Source: Pseudomonadota bacterium
GTDB taxonomy: Bacteria > Pseudomonadota > Alphaproteobacteria > Rhodospirillales > 2-02-FULL-58-16
Assembly (NCBI GenBank): GCA_022572335.1
Contig: JACZWD010000184.1
Coordinates: 1-5,094 of the forward strand
Direction: 5' to 3'
DNA: 5,094 nucleotides
Position numbers and translations under genes: made by a program. Shown here piece by piece: positions 1 to 4,780 of this stretch; positions within the stretch are counted from its first letter, which is position 1; every line of letters starts with the position of its first letter. The notes beneath the pieces are model-generated. The model saw nothing but the letters and a program-made list of their open reading frames with translations. It was not told the origin of the DNA and ran no database searches.

Positions 1-45
1 CTGGTGTGCATGCGCCACAAGCGGCGCGCGACGGCGCCGGGGGCC

Positions 46-168
46 GCGGGGGCGTCCCCCGCATATCGTCGCCGGGGGGGACACCCCCGGTGGCCACCCG
101 GGGGTCGCGGGGGCGCCCCCCGCATATCGTAGCCGGGGGGGACACCCCCCGGTGGCCCCCCGGGGCGT
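46..168. repeat. GC-rich tandem extragenic palindromic repeat, two copies
   Basis: Two imperfect copies with a period of about 61 bp; the shared core CGCATATCGT sits at 60-69 and again at 121-130. Each copy holds two hairpins. In copy one these are GCGGGGG/CCCCCGC with a CGT loop (46-62) and CCGGGGG/CCCCCGG with a 5-base loop (72-90). The second copy keeps both with one-base length changes in the G and C runs. The pattern resembles the extragenic palindromic elements scattered in GC-rich alphaproteobacterial genomes. Family membership is inferred, because only these two copies are visible. Confidence 0.75.
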
Positions 169-268
169 CGGGAAGGCTTGACGATGGCCCACCATCGCCT
201 ACGCCTCCCCTCCTGCCGAGGAAACGGGAAAAGCGATCGTATGGATGCAATTTAGCTGATACAGGCCA

Positions 269-364
269 CTAGACGGCAAGGTGCACTCGGTGAAGGTGGC
301 CTCCAGCGGGCTCATCCCGTCGCCCCAGCGGCGGGCGGCCGACACCATCCTCACGGTGAATTGA
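269..364 (+). pseudogene. C-terminal remnant of an unidentified protein
   Basis: In the frame that ends with TGA at 362-364, the sequence reads as about 30 codons ending ...RRAADTILTVN. In codons 272-361, 29 of 30 third positions are G or C, which is the bias of real genes in this window. The frame is closed upstream by a stop at 257, and no start codon with a Shine-Dalgarno sequence lies between. This fits the tail of a gene whose body was lost, perhaps through insertion or expansion of the adjacent repeat. I do not recognise the parent family. A frameshifted gene or a chance stretch of high-GC sequence is possible. Confidence 0.35.
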
Positions 365-369
365 AGAAA

Positions 370-383
370 ATCCCCGGCCGGGG
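370..383 (-). terminator. Possible weak rpoH terminator
   Basis: On the minus strand, about 23 bases past the rpoH stop, CCCCGGCCGGGG (372-383) is followed directly by ATTTTCTTC. The stem is only 4 G-C pairs around a GGCC loop and the T tract is interrupted, so this is a weak intrinsic terminator candidate. Rho-dependent termination is equally possible. Confidence 0.3.
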
Positions 384-405
384 CGGCGGAACCGGCGATG
401 GCGGA

Positions 406-1284
406 TCAGCCGGCCGCGCCCTCGGCGGCGTCGGCCATGATCGCCTTCTGCACCTTTTCAAAGGCACGGACCTCCAGCTGGCGCACCCGCTCGCGGCTGA
501 TGCCATAGACCTGGCCCAACTGTTCCAGCGTCACCGGGTCATCGTTCAGGCGTCGTTCGGTGAGAATGTGACGCTCGCGGGCGGGCAAGACCGCCAGCGC
601 CCTTTTCAGGAGCCCGCGCCGGTAGGTCAATTCCTCGCCGTCCGCGGCCTGGCTTTCGGGCGTCGGCTTGGTGTCCACCAGGGTGTCCTGGAACTCCACG
701 GCGCCGTCCTCCGACAGGGGCGCGTTGAGCGAAACGTCGTGCCCCACCAGGCGGCGGTTCATGTCGATGACCTCGGATTCCGACACGTCAAGGGCCTTGG
801 CGAGCCGCGCCGCCTGTTCGGGCGCCAGCTCTCCGTTGTCCAGGATGTTCAGGCGGCCCTTGACCTTGCGCAGGCTGAAAAACAGCTTCTTCTGCGCCGC
901 CACGGTGCCCATTTTCACCATGGACCACGAGCGCAGCACGTATTCGGTGATCGCCGCCCTGATCCACCACATGGCGTAGGTGGACAGGCGGAACCCGCGC
1001 TCGGGCTCGAACTTCTTCACCGCCTTCATCAGGCCGATATTGCCCTCGGACACCAGATCGGCCAGCGGCAGGCCGTAGCCCCGGTACCCCATGGCGATCT
1101 TGGCGACAAGACGCAGGTGGCTGGTCACCAGCTCGTGCGCGGCGTCCATGTCGCCGTGTTCGCGCCAGCGTTGGGCCAGCATGTATTCCTCTTCCACGTC
1201 GAGGACCGGAAAGCGCCAGACCTCGCGAAAATACTGGGAAAGTCCGCCTTCCAGTGGAACAACGGGTAAGGTCAGGGCTGTCAT
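406..1284 (-). CDS. rpoH: RNA polymerase heat-shock sigma factor RpoH (sigma-32)
   Basis: This is the alternative sigma factor that directs core RNA polymerase to heat-shock promoters (groESL, dnaKJ, clp and lon type genes) in the cytoplasm. The 292-residue length is usual for the family. Sigma region 2 covers about residues 50-118, including DLVSEGNIGLMKAVKKFEP and the -10 recognition segment STYAMWWIRAAITEYVLRSW. The RpoH box follows at 131-139 as QKKLFFSLR, one residue from the usual QKKLFFNLR; it separates RpoH from housekeeping sigma factors. Region 4 lies at about 225-282, with the helix-turn-helix GISRERVRQLEVRAFEKVQ. Region 1.1 is absent, as expected. The ATG at 1284 is chosen because the family-typical N-terminus begins there and an in-frame TGA lies about 50 bases upstream. 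Its Shine-Dalgarno GGGAGA is modest and 9 bases away. The start overlaps the stop of a small leader ORF (ATGA). The gene is monocistronic by position, and heat-shock control is suggested by its leader. I cannot tell whether the genome has a second rpoH. Confidence 0.97.
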   Translation of the reverse strand: MTALTLPVVPLEGGLSQYFREVWRFPVLDVEEEYMLAQRWREHGDMDAAHELVTSHLRLVAKIAMGYRGYGLPLADLVSEGNIGLMKAVKKFEPERGFRLSTYAMWWIRAAITEYVLRSWSMVKMGTVAAQKKLFFSLRKVKGRLNILDNGELAPEQAARLAKALDVSESEVIDMNRRLVGHDVSLNAPLSEDGAVEFQDTLVDTKPTPESQAADGEELTYRRGLLKRALAVLPARERHILTERRLNDDPVTLEQLGQVYGISRERVRQLEVRAFEKVQKAIMADAAEGAAG

Positions 1285-1349
1285 CGTCTCGGATCTCCCA
1301 ATGTCTTTGCCTCGCCGCCCGCCGGCGGCGGCTCAAGCCCCGCGCTCAC
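1281..1349 (-). CDS. Putative 22-codon leader peptide overlapping rpoH start
   Basis: A GTG start at 1349-1347 is preceded by GGAGGTGA (1361-1354), a near-perfect Shine-Dalgarno 7 bases from the start and much stronger than the one for rpoH itself. The frame runs 22 codons (about MSAGLEPPPAGGEAKTL...) and ends with TGA, sharing the ATGA overlap with the rpoH start codon, an arrangement typical of translational coupling. The product is short, Pro/Gly-rich and resembles nothing I know, so any role would lie in the act of translation rather than the peptide. It could be chance: a frame this short stays open easily in GC-rich DNA. The Shine-Dalgarno, spacing and overlap together are the argument. 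Confidence 0.4.
   Translation of the reverse strand: MSAGLEPPPAGGEAKTLGDPRR
1294..1299 (-). promoter_or_regulatory. rpoH Shine-Dalgarno with distal complement
   Basis: GGGAGA lies 9 bases before the rpoH ATG. The 7 bases TGGGAGA (1300-1294) are exactly complementary to TCTCCCA at 1432-1426, near the expected 5' end of the transcript, with one further possible G-U pair. Long-range pairing could hide this site. Confidence 0.4.
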
Positions 1350-1364
1350 GGAGTCACCTCCGCG
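1347..1364 (-). promoter_or_regulatory. Leader hairpin masking the leader-ORF RBS
   Basis: On the rpoH-sense RNA, CGCGGAG pairs with CUCCGUG (7 pairs, one G-U wobble) around a GUGA loop, a GNRA tetraloop. The stem and loop contain the GGAGG ribosome binding site and the stem reaches the GUG start of the leader ORF, so folding would block its translation. A second 6-bp stem, GCCGCC/GGCGGC with a 7-base loop, lies just downstream at 1314-1332. The layout resembles a temperature- or ribosome-responsive leader, but function is inferred from pairing alone. Confidence 0.4.
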
Positions 1365-1446
1365 TCCGGGGACCCAAACGGTTACAACGGCCGCACGAAT
1401 CACCCCGAAAAAGTTCGATCCTATATGGGAGACAGGTCACGCTCAC

Positions 1447-1473
1447 ACATGGGCCATACCCTCCTTCTCGAAG
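1447..1473 (-). promoter_or_regulatory. Candidate sigma-32-type promoter for rpoH
   Basis: On the minus strand, CTTCGA (1473-1468), a 13-base spacer and GCCCATGT (1454-1447) resemble the heat-shock consensus CTTGAA - 13 to 14 bases - CCCCATNT. The -35 matches 4 of 6 bases and the -10 matches 6 of the 7 defined bases. Transcription would start near 1440, leaving a leader of about 155 bases. This would let sigma-32 drive its own gene, as known for some alphaproteobacterial rpoH genes. A second CCCATAT at 1431-1423 has no partner -35. Confidence 0.4.
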
Positions 1474-1623
1474 CAATATGCCAATGGGACCCACCTTTAT
1501 CGGTCGGGTCATGGTTCGACCGGCCCCATCCGGGCACCGATCGGGGGCAGTCTGACACTTTACCCGGCATAAGTCAAGGATTTCCGAAGAATGTTACGTC
1601 TATTCAATGGGTTAGGATGTCAT

Positions 1624-1651
1624 GCCCGGGGCCGGCCGCGGCCGGCCGGGC
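1624..1651. repeat. Strong GC inverted repeat after the ATP-grasp gene
   Basis: GCCCGG (1624-1629) pairs with CCGGGC (1646-1651), and CCGG (1632-1635) with CCGG (1642-1645), leaving a 2-base bulge and a CCGCGG loop; 1630-1647 alone is an 18-bp perfect palindrome. It lies 43 bases past the ATP-grasp stop and could act in 3'-end formation, but no T tract follows on either strand, so it is not a standard intrinsic terminator. Confidence 0.6.
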
Positions 1652-1694
1652 CCGTTGGACCGCCGAGAGGCGAGTCGCGCCGCCATGGCGGGGG

Positions 1695-2630
1695 TCAGCC
1701 GGCAAGCCGCAGGGCGCCGTCCCGGGGAGAGGCGAGGCGCGCCAATTCGTCTCCGAGAAATCGCGCGATTTCCCCCATGCCCGATCTCTTCGCCCGGGCC
1801 TCGGCATCCGCGTTGTAATTGGTGTTGGTGTTGACGTCGTAGGTGAACACCCGGCCCGCCTCGTCGGTAATAAATTCGATGCCGCCGACCTCGATGCCGT
1901 TGGCGGCGAGGAACGCCTCGTATTTGCCGAGCAGCGCCGAATCGATGGCGCCGGCGATGGTGAACTTCGGCCCGTCATTCACCTGGCAGGCGTCCGCCGG
2001 GCAGAGATCGAACCCATCGCTGGTGTCCACGCGCACGGCGTAGAAAAAGCGGCCGCCAATGAATTCGGCGCGGGTGATATAGGGCTCCGGCGCGCGGACG
2101 TATTCCTGCACAAGGGAGACGCCGTCGATGGGCGCCTCGAAGGCGTCGCCAAGGACATGGTCACGCAGGGCCTCGATGGTTTGGAAAAGGCGAACGCCGT
2201 GCCCCGTGCCGCCCCGATTGGGCTTCAACAGTATGGGACCCGGCGCAAAGGCCTCCGCCGCCTCCACCGTCGCCTGGCGGCCGACCGCCGCCACGGTCCG
2301 CGGCGTGTGGATGTGGCAGGCCTTCAGGGCCTCGTACTGGGCCACCTTGCTGATCTCAAGGCGCAACGCGCGGCTGGTGTTGACGACGCGGCGGCCGTGC
2401 CCCTCCAGCCACGCCAGAACCAGCGACGTCATCTCCGGCGCATACCGGTGACCGCGGGTGTGGGACGAGGCGCTCATGCGATTGTAGAACACGCCGGCGG
2501 GCGGCGCCGACGCCAGGTCAACGCGCCCTTCGTCAAGGAACCACTCCTCGAAGGGCAGGGATCGCTCGGCCAGGGCTTTCCGCAACGGCTCGACCCAGGC
2601 CGTGTTTTCGTGAAGGACGAAAATTTTCAT
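1695..2630 (-). CDS. RimK-like ATP-grasp ligase, substrate unknown
   Basis: An ATP-grasp family protein of 311 residues, related to RimK/glutathione-synthase type ligases, which use ATP to activate a carboxylate as an acyl phosphate and join it to an amine or similar nucleophile in the cytoplasm. Residues 1-100 form the N-terminal part, beginning MKIFVLHENTAWVEPL. The ATP-binding core shows ILLKPNRGGTGHGV (133-146, with the nucleotide-binding Lys136 and Gly-rich loop), the adenine-edge segment SLVQEYV (172-178) and YITRAEFIGG (184-193). The metal-binding end is GGIEFITD (249-256) and YDVNTNTNYN (264-273), where Asp265 and Asn267 fill the usual acidic/Asn metal positions. The ATG at 2630 is preferred because AGGG lies 11 bases upstream and the Rossmann-like strand starts there; a GTG at 2660 would add ten residues without a ribosome binding site. 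It has its own AT-rich promoter region and no partner gene, so the substrate cannot be inferred. Confidence 0.9.
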   Translation of the reverse strand: MKIFVLHENTAWVEPLRKALAERSLPFEEWFLDEGRVDLASAPPAGVFYNRMSASSHTRGHRYAPEMTSLVLAWLEGHGRRVVNTSRALRLEISKVAQYEALKACHIHTPRTVAAVGRQATVEAAEAFAPGPILLKPNRGGTGHGVRLFQTIEALRDHVLGDAFEAPIDGVSLVQEYVRAPEPYITRAEFIGGRFFYAVRVDTSDGFDLCPADACQVNDGPKFTIAGAIDSALLGKYEAFLAANGIEVGGIEFITDEAGRVFTYDVNTNTNYNADAEARAKRSGMGEIARFLGDELARLASPRDGALRLAG

Positions 2631-2670
2631 CAGGCACTTTTCCCTGGCGCCGGGCGCCACGGTCGGATTT

Positions 2671-2729
2671 CATTTATACACTACCACTTGTTAAATTAAA
2701 ATTATATAACATTTTTTTTATGTTATTAT
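2671..2729. other. AT-rich island with T-loop inverted repeat
   Basis: Fifty of 59 bases are A or T in an otherwise strongly GC-rich window. It contains ATAACAT (2706-2712) and its exact inverse ATGTTAT (2720-2726) around seven T residues. It sits upstream of the ATP-grasp gene and could be an UP element, a regulator site or a target for a nucleoid protein. The pairing is directly seen; the role is not. Confidence 0.55.
2673..2701 (-). promoter_or_regulatory. Candidate promoter of the ATP-grasp gene
   Basis: On the minus strand TATAAA (2678-2673) is a 5/6 match to the -10 box and lies about 43 bases from the ATG. At a 17-base spacing the -35 is a poor TTTTAA (2701-2696). The A/T-rich sequence just upstream could act like an UP element and compensate. 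A perfect TATAAT at 2706-2701 has no acceptable -35. Confidence 0.45.
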
Positions 2730-2825
2730 CGCCCCCCCACCAACAGGCGCGATCGCCCGCCGGTCGCGGCGCGCGTCCGGGAGCAACGCCTGCGGCCTTG
2801 CTTTTGCGGTCAATTGGGGAAAGGG

Positions 2826-2841
2826 GCCGCCCGGCGGCGGC
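2826..2841 (-). terminator. Hairpin just after mlaA, possible terminator
   Basis: GCCGCC and GGCGGC form a 6-bp all-GC stem with a 4-base loop starting 5 bases beyond the mlaA stop codon. On the minus strand it is followed by CCCCTTCCCC, which is pyrimidine-rich but not a T tract, so this is a weak terminator call. Confidence 0.3.
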
Positions 2842-2846
2842 AGACC

Positions 2847-3845
2847 TCAGTTTGCAGAAAGTTCGCCCGGCCGTGCCGTCGGCTTGCCATCCGCGCCCGC
2901 CGTTGATTTGTCGATCTCGTCGAAGTCGATATCGAAGCCCAGATCGGGAATCGGCGGTAGGTCCACTTCGGCGCCGTTCCTGATCTCGGCGGCGCGTTTC
3001 TGCCGGAACATGCTGCGGATGGCGGCGTAGTAATCGATGGAAGTCTTTCGAATCTGGTCCAGCTCGTCCTGGATTTCCGAATATTCGTGAATGGCGGTGG
3101 CCGCGAACAGGCTGTAGGTGATCTCCTCGCGGTCGGTATTGGCAGCCCACCTGGTCAGCGGATGGGCGTACCCGTCGACAAGCTTGCCGATGCCGTCCCG
3201 CGGGTTCGAGGGGCCGAAAAACGGAATCACCAGATAGAACCCTTCGCCCACCCCCCAGACGGCCAGGGTCTGTCCGAAGTCCTCGGTGTGCCTGGGCAGG
3301 CCGAACGTCTCGGCCACGTCGAAGACGCCCGCCACGCCGACGGTGGCGTTCACCACCGTCCGCTGGGTGGTGATCCACGCGCGCTCCCATTCCCCCTGCA
3401 GGAGGTCGTTCGCCAAAATGATCGGCGAGGCGACAAGGTGGAGAATGTTGCCGATCGACCTGCGGACGGGATCGGGAACGAAATCCTTATACACCCCCGA
3501 GATGGGGCCCAAGACCCATTGCAGGAAGAACTCGTTGAACTCGAAGATGCCGCGGTTCACGGCCTCGAGGGGATCGTTCACGTCGTTCTCCGCCGCCGCC
3601 TTCGGCTTCGCCTGGGCCAACTCCAGCCGGGCCAACTCCACCGGCGCCAACTCGTCTGAGTCGGGCAGCCCCCACTCCACGGCCGATGACCGGCCCAACT
3701 CCACCTGCGCCAACTCCACCGGCGCCCACTGCCCGGAGTCGGGCGGCCCCCACTCCGCGGCCGATGAAACGACAGCGCCGCCAATGGCCATGGCCACGGC
3801 CAGGACGCCGAGTACAAAAATTCTGTGAAAGTGCTGTATCAACAC
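2847..3845 (-). CDS. mlaA: MlaA/VacJ family outer-membrane lipid asymmetry protein
   Basis: MlaA is the outer-membrane component of the Mla pathway; it removes phospholipid from the outer leaflet and passes it to periplasmic MlaC. With the GTG start at 3845 the protein has 332 residues. The signal peptide is VLIQHFHR followed by a hydrophobic stretch ending VVSSAA before Glu, consistent with signal peptidase I. There is no lipobox cysteine, although classical MlaA is a lipoprotein. Next comes a duplicated 26-residue segment (mature N-terminus), then the MlaA domain from NDPLEAVNRGIFEFNEFF, through VPDPVRRSIGNILHLVASP and FGLPRHTEDFGQTLAVWGVG, to the hydrophobic YLVIPFFGPSNPRDGIG. The tail is acidic (DLGFDIDFDEID). 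The GTG has GGGAG 4 bases upstream; a TTG at 3842 would suit the same site better by spacing, and a TTG at 3869 extends the frame without a good site. It is divergent from two mlaC-type genes, which supports the assignment. Confidence 0.94.
   Translation of the reverse strand: MLIQHFHRIFVLGVLAVAMAIGGAVVSSAAEWGPPDSGQWAPVELAQVELGRSSAVEWGLPDSDELAPVELARLELAQAKPKAAAENDVNDPLEAVNRGIFEFNEFFLQWVLGPISGVYKDFVPDPVRRSIGNILHLVASPIILANDLLQGEWERAWITTQRTVVNATVGVAGVFDVAETFGLPRHTEDFGQTLAVWGVGEGFYLVIPFFGPSNPRDGIGKLVDGYAHPLTRWAANTDREEITYSLFAATAIHEYSEIQDELDQIRKTSIDYYAAIRSMFRQKRAAEIRNGAEVDLPPIPDLGFDIDFDEIDKSTAGADGKPTARPGELSAN
3612..3767. repeat. 78-bp in-frame tandem duplication in mlaA
   Basis: Two copies of a 78-bp unit (about 3612-3689 and 3690-3767); for example TCGGGC(A/G)GCCCCCACTCC begins at 3661 and again at 3739. 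The unit is 26 codons, so the frame is kept. The copies encode AVEWGLPDSDELAPVELARL and AAEWGPPDSGQWAPVELAQV style segments. Inside each is a shorter 15-bp theme, GCCAACTCC-like, giving VELAQ/LELAQ five-residue repeats. The duplicates have diverged slightly, so the event is not brand new. Confidence 0.85.
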
Positions 3846-4127
3846 TCGTCTCCCGGGGACGTGCCGCAAGAATCAAGGACGGGCCTTCGACTCCTCGCCG
3901 ACAAAACTGCCGCACGGGAACCTCCCAAAAATGTTTTACGTGAATTTCCCGGCCCCCGCAACCCGCCTATTCTAATGCGTTCGCGGGAGTGTTGCTTATT
4001 TGACACAGATCTATGGCACACAATTTTCCTTGGCCTCCGCTGACCGTTTCTTGAGGTTCCCATTGTCACCGCCCCGCGCAGGCTTTAAACCTTTGCATCG
4101 GCGCTAACACCCGGGAATTGCGGCATA
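3846..4127. promoter_or_regulatory. Divergent mlaA/mlaC promoter region
   Basis: This 282-bp segment must serve both divergent genes. For mlaA (minus), TTGCGG (3961-3956), 17 bases, TAAAAC (3938-3933) is the best pair; a TAGAAT at 3974-3969 lacks a -35. For mlaC (plus), TTGTCA (4063-4068), 17 bases, TAAACC (4086-4091) would give a leader of about 30 bases. A perfect TTGACA at 4000-4005 has only a poor -10 (AATTTT region near 4022). A 9-bp inverted repeat, GGGAACCTC (3916-3924) and GAGGTTCCC (4053-4061), brackets the region. All promoter calls are by eye. Confidence 0.35.
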
Positions 4128-4742
4128 ATGTACCCGAGCTCCTTTGTTCCCAAGGTCCTGGCGGTTCTTTTTTTCCTGGTCGCGGCCGTTCCCGCCGGCG
4201 CGGCGGAGGTCGAGCCGCGCGTCCTTGTCGAGCGCTTTCAGGGAAATCTGCTGGCCGTGATGAAGGAGGCCGAATCCCTCGGTGTAAAGGGTCGCTACGA
4301 CCGGCTGGTGTCATCCATCGAGGAAACCTTTTACCTGCCGCTGATGATCCGCATCGCGTCGGGCCCGTACTGGAAAGGGGCCAACCAGACCCAGCGCAGC
4401 CGGCTCATTTCCGCTTTCAGGCGCATGAGCGTGAGCAGGGTTGCGACACTGTTTGACGGCTATGCCGGCGAAACCTTCGAGGCCATCGGCGAAAAACCGG
4501 GACCGCAAAATACGTTGCTGGTCGAAACCAGGATCGTCATCCCGGACAAACCATCCGTGAACCTCACCTACGTGGCGAAGACAATCAAAGAAAGATGGCG
4601 TCTTATCGACGTCATCGTCGACGATGGCATCAGCGAGCTTTCGGTGCGCCGCTCCGAATACCGGCGCGTGCTGAAAAATGAAGGCGTTGACGGCCTGATC
4701 GCGACCTTGAACAAGAAGGCCGACGAGCTGATCGCCCAATAG
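4128..4742 (+). CDS. mlaC: MlaC/Ttg2D-type periplasmic phospholipid carrier
   Basis: Periplasmic lipid-binding protein of the MlaC (toluene-tolerance Ttg2D) family, which ferries phospholipid between outer-membrane MlaA and the inner-membrane MlaFEDB ABC transporter. The 204-residue length is normal. Residues 1-26 are a signal peptide (VLAVLFFLVAAVPAGAA before Glu27, signal peptidase I). The mature domain has LLAVMKEAESLGVKGRY (41-57), then FYLPLMIRIASGPYWK (68-83), QRSRLISAFRRMSVSR, and the family C-terminal pattern from Trp157: WRLIDVIVDDGISELSVRR, then SEYRRVL and GVDGLIATLNKK. The ATG at 4128 has only a weak upstream GGGAA, but the signal peptide supports it. It is the first gene of a probable operon with a second MlaC-like gene 38 bases downstream and is divergent from mlaA. 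No transporter genes are visible. Confidence 0.93.
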   Translation: MYPSSFVPKVLAVLFFLVAAVPAGAAEVEPRVLVERFQGNLLAVMKEAESLGVKGRYDRLVSSIEETFYLPLMIRIASGPYWKGANQTQRSRLISAFRRMSVSRVATLFDGYAGETFEAIGEKPGPQNTLLVETRIVIPDKPSVNLTYVAKTIKERWRLIDVIVDDGISELSVRRSEYRRVLKNEGVDGLIATLNKKADELIAQ

Positions 4743-4767
4743 GGCGCGGTTCGCCGCACCAGGAATT

Positions 4768-4774
4768 GGAGGAG
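4768..4774 (+). promoter_or_regulatory. Strong RBS deciding the TTG start of the second mlaC
   Basis: GGAGGAG ends 6 bases before TTG at 4781, which is ideal spacing. An ATG at 4776 is too close to it, lies in another frame and meets a stop after 19 codons. Confidence 0.75.
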
Positions 4775-4780
4775 CATGCG

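Larger units (their letters stand above)
1..405. other. Intergenic region without an intact gene
   Basis: No intact protein-coding gene is supported here. Bases 46-168 are an imperfect tandem duplication of a very GC-rich, hairpin-forming unit. Bases about 269-364 look like the C-terminal tail of a plus-strand gene, and 365-405 separate that tail from the convergent rpoH stop. A frame stays open from base 6 to 272, but it runs through the G/C-run repeat and its product is a low-complexity Gly/Pro/Arg string, so it is not called. Bases 169-256 show nothing recognisable. Confidence 0.6.
1285..1694. other. 410-bp intergenic region: rpoH leader and promoter
   Basis: The part next to rpoH (1285-1440) is the probable leader with the small ORF and hairpins. 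The heat-shock promoter candidate lies at 1447-1473. Further upstream are an inverted repeat CGGTCG/CGACCG (1501-1506, 1517-1522), the palindrome CCGATCGG (1537-1544), a TTGACT resembling a -35 on the minus strand (1577-1572) without a convincing -10, and a strong GC hairpin at 1624-1651. No further gene is supported. Confidence 0.6.

Noticed and set aside
6..272. 88-codon open frame over the left repeat
   Set aside because: It is made of G/C-run repeats translated into Gly/Pro/Arg strings. Such frames are a common artefact over these palindromes.
361..1269. 302-codon open frame on the plus strand opposite rpoH
   Set aside because: It lies antisense to an unmistakable rpoH. Its product is rich in His, Gln, Arg and Gly with no domain, as expected for the antisense of a high-GC gene.
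1841..1850. Possible CRISPR or phage-like repeat pattern in the window
   Set aside because: No regularly spaced direct repeats, integrase, cas or phage genes were found on either strand.
1254..2699. 481-codon plus-strand open frame across the intergenic region and opposite the ATP-grasp gene
   Set aside because: It covers the antisense of a motif-supported gene plus a non-coding gap, with low-complexity composition and no ribosome binding site of note.
2789..2813. Plus-strand hairpin GCAACGCC/GGCCTTGC followed by TTTT as a terminator
   Set aside because: The stem has a C-C mismatch, and no plus-strand gene ends here, so there is nothing for it to terminate.
3487..3915. 142-codon minus-strand frame overlapping mlaA, with GTG and GGGAGG upstream
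   Set aside because: The start has a fair ribosome binding site (5-base spacing), but the product is Arg/Gly-rich and runs out of frame through the mlaA repeats and MlaA domain. A short regulatory initiation there is possible but not supported.
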